The notes under the pieces: generated by a model
Seen by the model: the letters and a program-made list of their open reading frames with translations, nothing else
The model's database searches: none
What the model was told of the DNA's origin: nothing
Translations under genes and position numbers: made by a program
In this document: positions 61,201 to 64,000 of the stretch, piece after piece
Layout of the letters: each line of letters begins with the position of its first letter
How positions within the stretch are numbered: position 1 is the first letter of the stretch
Assembly (NCBI RefSeq): GCF_030269925.1
Contig: NC_085129.1
Location: 14,313,501 to 14,377,500, forward strand
Direction: 5' to 3'
Length of the DNA stretch: 64,000 bases
From: Bombyx mori
Lineage: Eukaryota; Arthropoda; Insecta; Lepidoptera; Bombycidae

Positions 61201-64000
61201 CGTAGACATCTACAACGTAAATGCGCCACCCACCTTGAGATATAAGTTCTAAGGTCTCAAGTATAGCTACAACGGCTGCCCCACCCTTCAAACCGAAACG
61301 CATTACTGCTTCACGGCAGAAATAGGCAGGGTGGTGGTAGGTAGCTACTCGTGCGGACTCACAAGAGGTTCTACCACCAGTACTTGTACTTATCAGACGG
61401 ATCCTTGAATATAAAGCGCGGCCCCGCAGTGTAACATGCTTTGCACCTGAATGGGAATGATTTGCTATAAGGGCTTGCAATAAGGGATGAGGAGAACAAG
61501 ATTCTGGAGCGAAAACTGGGAAGACCTATGTTCAGCAGTGGACGATTGATGATACTCACAATGCCATTTTACCACAAACGAGGTGACAAACTCAGAGGCT
61601 GTATGGCCATAGACACGACAGGCGAGATATCAATACCGCTCGTTCGTATCTTGGTATAGCCTGGAGTCACCCATAGACAACTCGATCTGGGTCCATTGTG
61701 CAAGATTCCTGTCCTGGTGAACGGTAATTTCAAATCTATAATTTCTAGCTGCTTTCTATTAAGCTTCAGATCCCGTCACTTGTGCCAAAACTTGGTGTCA
61801 AACTCCAGCATGAGAAGTCCCTAAGTAAATGTCAGACTAAAATTCAGATTATTTTTTTTAGGAGTAAATATGAAGAGGATGCTCTAATAAACAACCACAC
61901 CACAGTCTGGGGCTCGTACTGGCGCGACGGCCAGTGGGGCTACAAGTGCTGTCACTCCTTTATAAAGGTAATGAGCGTATCTCTACATTAAATCCTCCTT
62001 CACATTCATAATAATTTGTAATTTTAATTTTAAGTTTCAACACTACTGGTCCGCACGGTGGTATGTACCCACCGCCTTGCCTATTTCTGCCGTGAAGTAG
62101 TAATGCGTTTCGGTTTGAAGGGTGGGGAAGCCGTTATAACTATACTGAGACCTTAGAACTTAAGTCTCAATGTGGGTCGCGCATTTACATTGTAGATGTC
62201 TATGGGCTCCAGTAACCACTTAACATCAGGTGGGCTGTGAGCTCGTCCATCGATCTAAGCAATAAAAAAATAAAAAAAATGAACTACTGAAGAAGTTACT
62301 ATGTGAAGTCCGATATACAGACATTTAATTTTCGTAACTACAAACTAGCGTTGTTATTGTCAATACAATGTTTTGAATTTTATTTTCAGATGTCATACTG
62401 CGTTGGAGAAGCAGGAAAGACTGTCGTACTGCCCGTGTCGGATGACAAGAAATTGTCGACCAGCACCGATGGAATTAAACAAAAAGAGAAAAAACAAAAA
62501 GACAAAGGTAGACATTTTTATTTATTAAGAATATGCTTATAGCTTCTAATTGGTCACTTCAAGATGTAGAGGACGTTATCACAAATGAGAATTGCACATT
62601 AACCACTTACTGAGGCAAATAAGAAACAACATTATGTTACTAAGTTCGGTTTCTTGTGTTGTAGTAAATCTGTAAAGCTTGAATATTTATTGGGGGCTGT
62701 AATGAATTGGATACTTTAAAGCTTATTTATGTTCAATGTATGAAAATATCATTTGTAGAAGAAGACAGTTCATCGTCGTCGTCAAGTTCGTCAGAAAGCA
62801 GTTCATCCGATTCGGAACAAGATAAGAGATCGAAAACGGAAAAGACAAGTAAAAAGAAAAAAGACAAGAAGAAAATTAAGAAGAAGAAGAGGAAGAACGT
62901 TAAGAAAGAGAAGAAAACGGAGGATAAACTGAAAAAGGTAGCGTCATTTTACAGATTACAATATGCAGGTGGTCAAACACTATTCCATTCCTAGTTGTTG
63001 TCTTAGAAACAGATAGTTAGATATGTTGGAAGCCCGCGTAGGGTAAAAAAAATCCCTCATTCTGTTCATTTTTACCTCGATACAGAGTTGGCAGGATGGC
63101 TCAACTTAATTATCAATGAGATTGCAATTTTTAACTTTTTACTTATGCCTTTTTTTAAAATTCTATTTTTTATTTATTACTTTAATCATAAATTTTCCTG
63201 AAAACTGTAATTTTTATGCGATTGTGGTACCTTACGAATACTAAAACAAAATACGTGAGTGTTTAATTTTGGCTGTTTATTCAGATGTCCTTGTGAACTT
63301 TTCATAGAAAAAACAGATATAACGTCTAATTTAACATTCTTTTTGAAATAATTATATTTAATTGATACATCAATACATCAAGATATAGTGATTGAGTAGT
63401 CGCGGCCTGATTTGTCCGCTTCGAACTGTGTGCAGGAGGTTGCCCAAATCGGAATGTCTTAATGAAAACGACAACAGTCAATCCTTTGGAAATATATAAT
63501 GTATAAAATTTTTTGTTCATTACTAGTCATGTTCTGGAGTCTGGAATGACTACCATATGAGCAGATCTAGGAAGTTTTTATTTTTTATTTTTTTTTATTG
63601 CTTAGTTGTGTGGACGAGCTCACAGCCCACCTGGTGTTAAGTGGTTACTGGAGCCCATAGACATCTACAACGTAAATGCGCCACACACCTTGAGATATAG
63701 TTCTAAGGACTCAGTATAGTCAAGTTAATATTTATTGTCACAGTACACATATTCAATCGTACAACTAAAGAAATTTTATTAAAACAATTTAACAATTTTA
63801 TCATGTTAACAATTTAACAAATTAACGATGCGAATGTTTACGTTTATGAATAGGCTTTGGAAATGGAAGAAAGACAACAGAAACACGCTGAATATCTCCT
63901 TTCGATCGACGAGCGGAAACGTGGATATAATAGTATGGTAGAAGTCAAGGAGCCAACAGAGGATGAAATGGAAGCCTACAGAATGAAGAGGAAACGCGAT
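49228..64000 (+). CDS. Slu7: Pre-mRNA-splicing factor SLU7, 12 exons, C-terminus beyond the window
   Basis: Exons: 49228-49393, 56626-56780, 57184-57276, 57732-57921, 58154-58236, 58530-58675, 59444-59627, 60945-61090, 61862-61967, 62390-62507, 62759-62937, 63854-64000. Phases agree throughout, giving 571 codons against 586 in human SLU7, so only the tail is missing. Landmarks: a charged N-terminus with [29 protein letters not shown]; a CCHC zinc knuckle at about residues 119-132 ([14 protein letters not shown]); [37 protein letters not shown] with [18 protein letters not shown]; then a serine run and a lysine-rich region in exon 11. Slu7 acts in the second catalytic step of splicing, helping select the 3' splice site, and is nuclear. 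Intron 1 (7.2 kb) carries a nested hAT-like element and LINE; other introns hold Bm1 copies, a MITE and a foldback. Exon 7 is markedly GC-rich for this locus. Confidence 0.97.
50431..51852 (+). CDS. LINE ORF1, gag-like nucleic-acid-binding protein (473 aa)
   Basis: The N-terminal 70 residues are proline- and charge-rich and probably disordered. Residues about 100-245 look like two RRM-like modules, a family feature inferred from alternating hydrophobic strands. Three zinc knuckles follow: CX2CX4HX4C at 251-264 ([14 protein letters not shown]), CX2CX3HX4C at 270-282 and CX2CX3HX6C at 289-303. The C-terminal 170 residues are serine/proline-rich. This is the standard gag of I- and jockey-type LINEs, which coats the RNA in the ribonucleoprotein. 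The start codon is the first ATG after the 5' UTR. The stop lies inside ORF2. Confidence 0.9.
   Translation: MDDPHDPGGGYKGPRAPHSQNFSSQMDIDPPNSRKRPPQSEENIPPKKTITNLSQTSPSIQSTYTHPDFVERKTRYCEDDIAPFLVHVNKTVTDVSAGPTLKPIKFGHFLFRNSIKNVIQDGVKRIGRNRVSVEFKSAAAANAFLEHPALQPAKFEANIPSYNVTRMGIVRDVPVEWTLEELVQSVEVPAGCGAVIKARRLNRKKIENNVPTWIPTQSVVLTFSGQKLPNRIFCFFTSLPVEVYVLPIIQCNKCCRFGHISTQCRSAPRCFICSQPHEGITCSKSSPLCLFCSGPHSATDTSCPEHSRQKSIKLVMSQESISYLEASARFPQVRRSFADTARMTQSFPSTYPPTIHTDLSQPLHPNSQSSSYKKTVNIARRPYSAALSPGYDREAHCRIVDTPASTTPNGCALLSPNPPQQENLLELLLSTLINIISKMNDVALPNNVYQKLTQLISIFNNVPNNPTVELSQH
51812..55525 (+). CDS. LINE ORF2 polyprotein: endonuclease, reverse transcriptase, RNase H (1237 aa)
   Basis: Residues 1-215 are an APE-type endonuclease: QWNCRS (N9), QES (E36), GDFNIHH (131-135) and SDH (206-208). 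The reverse transcriptase spans about 478-740 with [25 protein letters not shown] and the catalytic YADD at 658-661. RNase H spans about 951-1080 with the acidic residues of FTDAS (D956), GEAL (E993), FTDSRS (D1017) and GNEGAD (D1074), plus WIPGHSG. A C-terminal knuckle CECGX7HX4C lies at 1175-1191. All catalytic residues expected for target-primed reverse transcription are present. The first ATG lies in a different frame from ORF1 and upstream of its stop, so translation probably depends on reinitiation or a frame change. The element could be active, but that is inference. Confidence 0.95.
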   Translation: MFPTILQWNCRSIRLKKAELIFLINKHNPLIFAVQESRLLPGSRFRVPGFACLRDDKNNGKCGSCILVSRSIPYSQITLPPHDSNCFNVVAVRALDISFLSVYIPDPNMSILTNLFSIIGALPPPVAVLGDFNIHHSSWGCYQNDSLSSAFLDLVDDHNLCILNDGSPTRRVLPGQNPKSAVDLSLCTPATSSRLTWLTLCNTHGSDHFPILMSFPDSSNYILPPRNPRLKFNLSKADWTLFSQSVDALLVHLSPVPHENTHAAYSIFRNALLSAAETAIPTKNASRGKIPSLPWWDSDCSDLCKQRKEAEMEYALHMSPANYISYKEVAARTVRTLSERKRLGWNMFCESLSPSSRPSLVWNNVRRFRGSVSVDHNSSSNDPSVWIDSFSCRLAPPYVPTLAESSSLPPPLSPTPDTLVAPFSLDELTAVLESLKDSSPGIDGIPYSFIVKCSFTSKLIFLNILNNIYSLGIPPDEWKTQIIVPILKPAKPNNESSSYRPIALSCTMSKILEHLVKNRLEWFVESRGILPASQFGFRKGLSTMDSVGCLATDIRIALSKRESLVGVFLDIASAYDNVLLPVLRQKMLQLSIPEKMVNFISNLFSSRAILISCQNSLLPPRLLWKGLPQGSVLSPLLYNLYTYDLELSVNSFCNVLQYADDLALYVSVRDLGDASARLNSAINYLHDWLGNHGLSLSVEKSSVVTFSRMRSIPDVIVSFDGKIFPVRNSVKFLGVVLDSRMTGVQHINHIIKKCEKNIHILRSLSGVWWGSHPYTQKLLYNALIRSHFDYGTHILEPCNKSALTSLDRIQSKCLRIIIGAMKSSPINALQVECAEPPLHLRRQYLSDRFIYKNFQLSNHPLISKLHTLSEHIYFNSYWNHKSHPCLFTSFVKFISLPCPVYQCRLNPLFLTPFNAILYRPDIVLNIGINKDDPGANAKFNSVVNSKWNGWHTMFTDASKIKADGCVGFAVWIPEYKIILNFKCPPQASVFTGEALAILEALMYIESHKLHNTVIFTDSRSCLQAILANQLRSKSKLPFVLKIKEILFRCHVSGIKITLAWIPGHSGIVGNEGADQCAKDATTIGSDIHYTTYAQDLTSLAKADLISRWNEAWNLSKRIKGKHYADVQDSLLVRPWFFKYRKANKRVTSTICRLRLGHACTPVHLAKIRVKDSSLCECGLDEGSAEHIFFNCPRRPSLYEVLPDIIPRPTNFKSLLSLVHTTFVNILCEYVHQNNIRL
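57570..57648 (+). repeat. Bm1 SINE 3' fragment
   Basis: ATGAGCTCCAGTGACCACTT and CACCAGGTGGGCTGTGAG with an A-rich end, in slu7 intron 3. Confidence 0.75.
59148..59302 (-). repeat. Bm1 SINE, head half only
   Basis: Reverse-oriented tRNA-like head (ATCCTTTAGGCCACGA, GATTCGAACACCGG) with the following TTCACGATT-type segment; the body is absent. It lies just upstream of slu7 exon 7. Confidence 0.9.
59688..59918. mobile_element. 231-bp MITE-like element in slu7 intron 7
   Basis: The left terminus CGACGTTTGAAAGGCAGACG followed by TGACTAAGCGAC pairs with the inverted right terminus (TCGCTTAGTCA ... CCTTTCAAGCGTCG), about 32 bp with three mismatches. ATAT flanks both ends; because ATAT is self-complementary the target duplication could be TA or ATAT. 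Confidence 0.75.
60130..60235 (-). mobile_element. LINE-derived coding fragment
   Basis: On the minus strand, [17 protein letters not shown] is followed by a charged stretch, resembling the terminal residues of RTE-like ORF2 proteins (A.DR..W+.LV). Very short and embedded in a slu7 intron. Confidence 0.4.
60254..60312. repeat. Perfect 27-bp foldback (hairpin)
   Basis: The left arm 60254-60280 and right arm 60286-60312 are perfect reverse complements separated by TCAGG. The core of the arm is ACTATGAGTAGTAAGTATAT. Located in slu7 intron 7. Confidence 0.95.
60410..60690 (-). repeat. Unclassified interspersed repeat, longest local copy
   Basis: Plus strand GGTTTGAGCCCCGTGAGCTC, GAAGCACTGCTCTTGCTAG and CACCGGTCACCGCCCTCGCC match 29700-29905 and, inverted, 27775-27955. 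It lies in slu7 intron 7. Confidence 0.65.
61120..61382 (-). repeat. Bm1 SINE, 5'-truncated
   Basis: Tail and body in minus orientation up to TTCTACCACCAGTA; no head. Slu7 intron 8. Confidence 0.92.
62045..62272 (+). repeat. Bm1 SINE, 5'-truncated
   Basis: Body from TGGTCCGCACGGTGG to the A-rich tail at CTAAGCAATAAAAAAATA. Slu7 intron 9. Confidence 0.92.
63580..63725 (-). repeat. Bm1 SINE, 5'-truncated
   Basis: T-rich tail then GTGTGGACGAGCTCACAG, ending within the body at CTCAGTATAGTCAAG. Slu7 intron 11. Confidence 0.9.

Noticed and set aside
1..64000. CRISPR array, phage, operon or prokaryotic defence system
   Set aside because: No regularly spaced direct repeats, no ribosome-binding-site spacing and no long adjacent frames; splice sites and SINEs show an animal nuclear genome.

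Overview
The window is nuclear DNA of a lepidopteran, almost certainly the silkworm Bombyx (B. mori or a close relative). The background is AT-rich, genes are split by GT..AG introns, and more than twenty copies or fragments of the tRNA-derived Bm1 SINE are scattered on both strands. Several other lepidopteran repeat families are present too. No prokaryotic, viral or CRISPR content was seen.

Layout: 1-5.4 kb, an intron and the first two coding exons of an Mxd/Mad-type bHLH repressor (minus strand, continuing off the left edge). 5.9-13.1 kb, a DALRD3 homologue (minus strand), four exons recognised and one middle exon not found. 14.7-15.7 kb, intronless DNAJC25 (plus). 15.8-28.5 kb, a gene-poor stretch with SINEs, LINE fragments and candidate MITEs. 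28.6-44.4 kb, a Popeye-domain (POPDC/BVES) gene (minus) with a 10.8-kb intron full of transposon debris. 45.7-46.6 kb, a small three-exon Ashwin (C2orf49) homologue (plus). 49.2-64.0 kb, the splicing factor gene slu7 (plus), twelve exons in frame and only the extreme C-terminus missing at the right edge.

The most notable mobile-element structure is in slu7 intron 1. A full-length I-type LINE (about 5.6 kb, with intact ORF1 and an intact ORF2 carrying endonuclease, reverse transcriptase and RNase H) sits inside a non-autonomous hAT-like element. Each layer has its own target-site duplication. Other structures worth a look are a pair of 276-bp MITEs with 43-bp inverted termini and 4-bp target duplications, a 27-bp perfect foldback in a slu7 intron, a Bm1 copy split inside its B-box region by an internally deleted LINE, and a decayed DDE-type transposase.

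The host genes do not form an obvious pathway. DALRD3 (tRNA-Arg m3C modification) and Ashwin (tRNA ligase complex) are both tRNA-maturation factors and Slu7 is a splicing factor, but chance clustering is the simplest explanation. I found no clearly novel cellular system; the novelty is in nested and palindromic mobile-element structures and in small split genes that automated annotation can miss.
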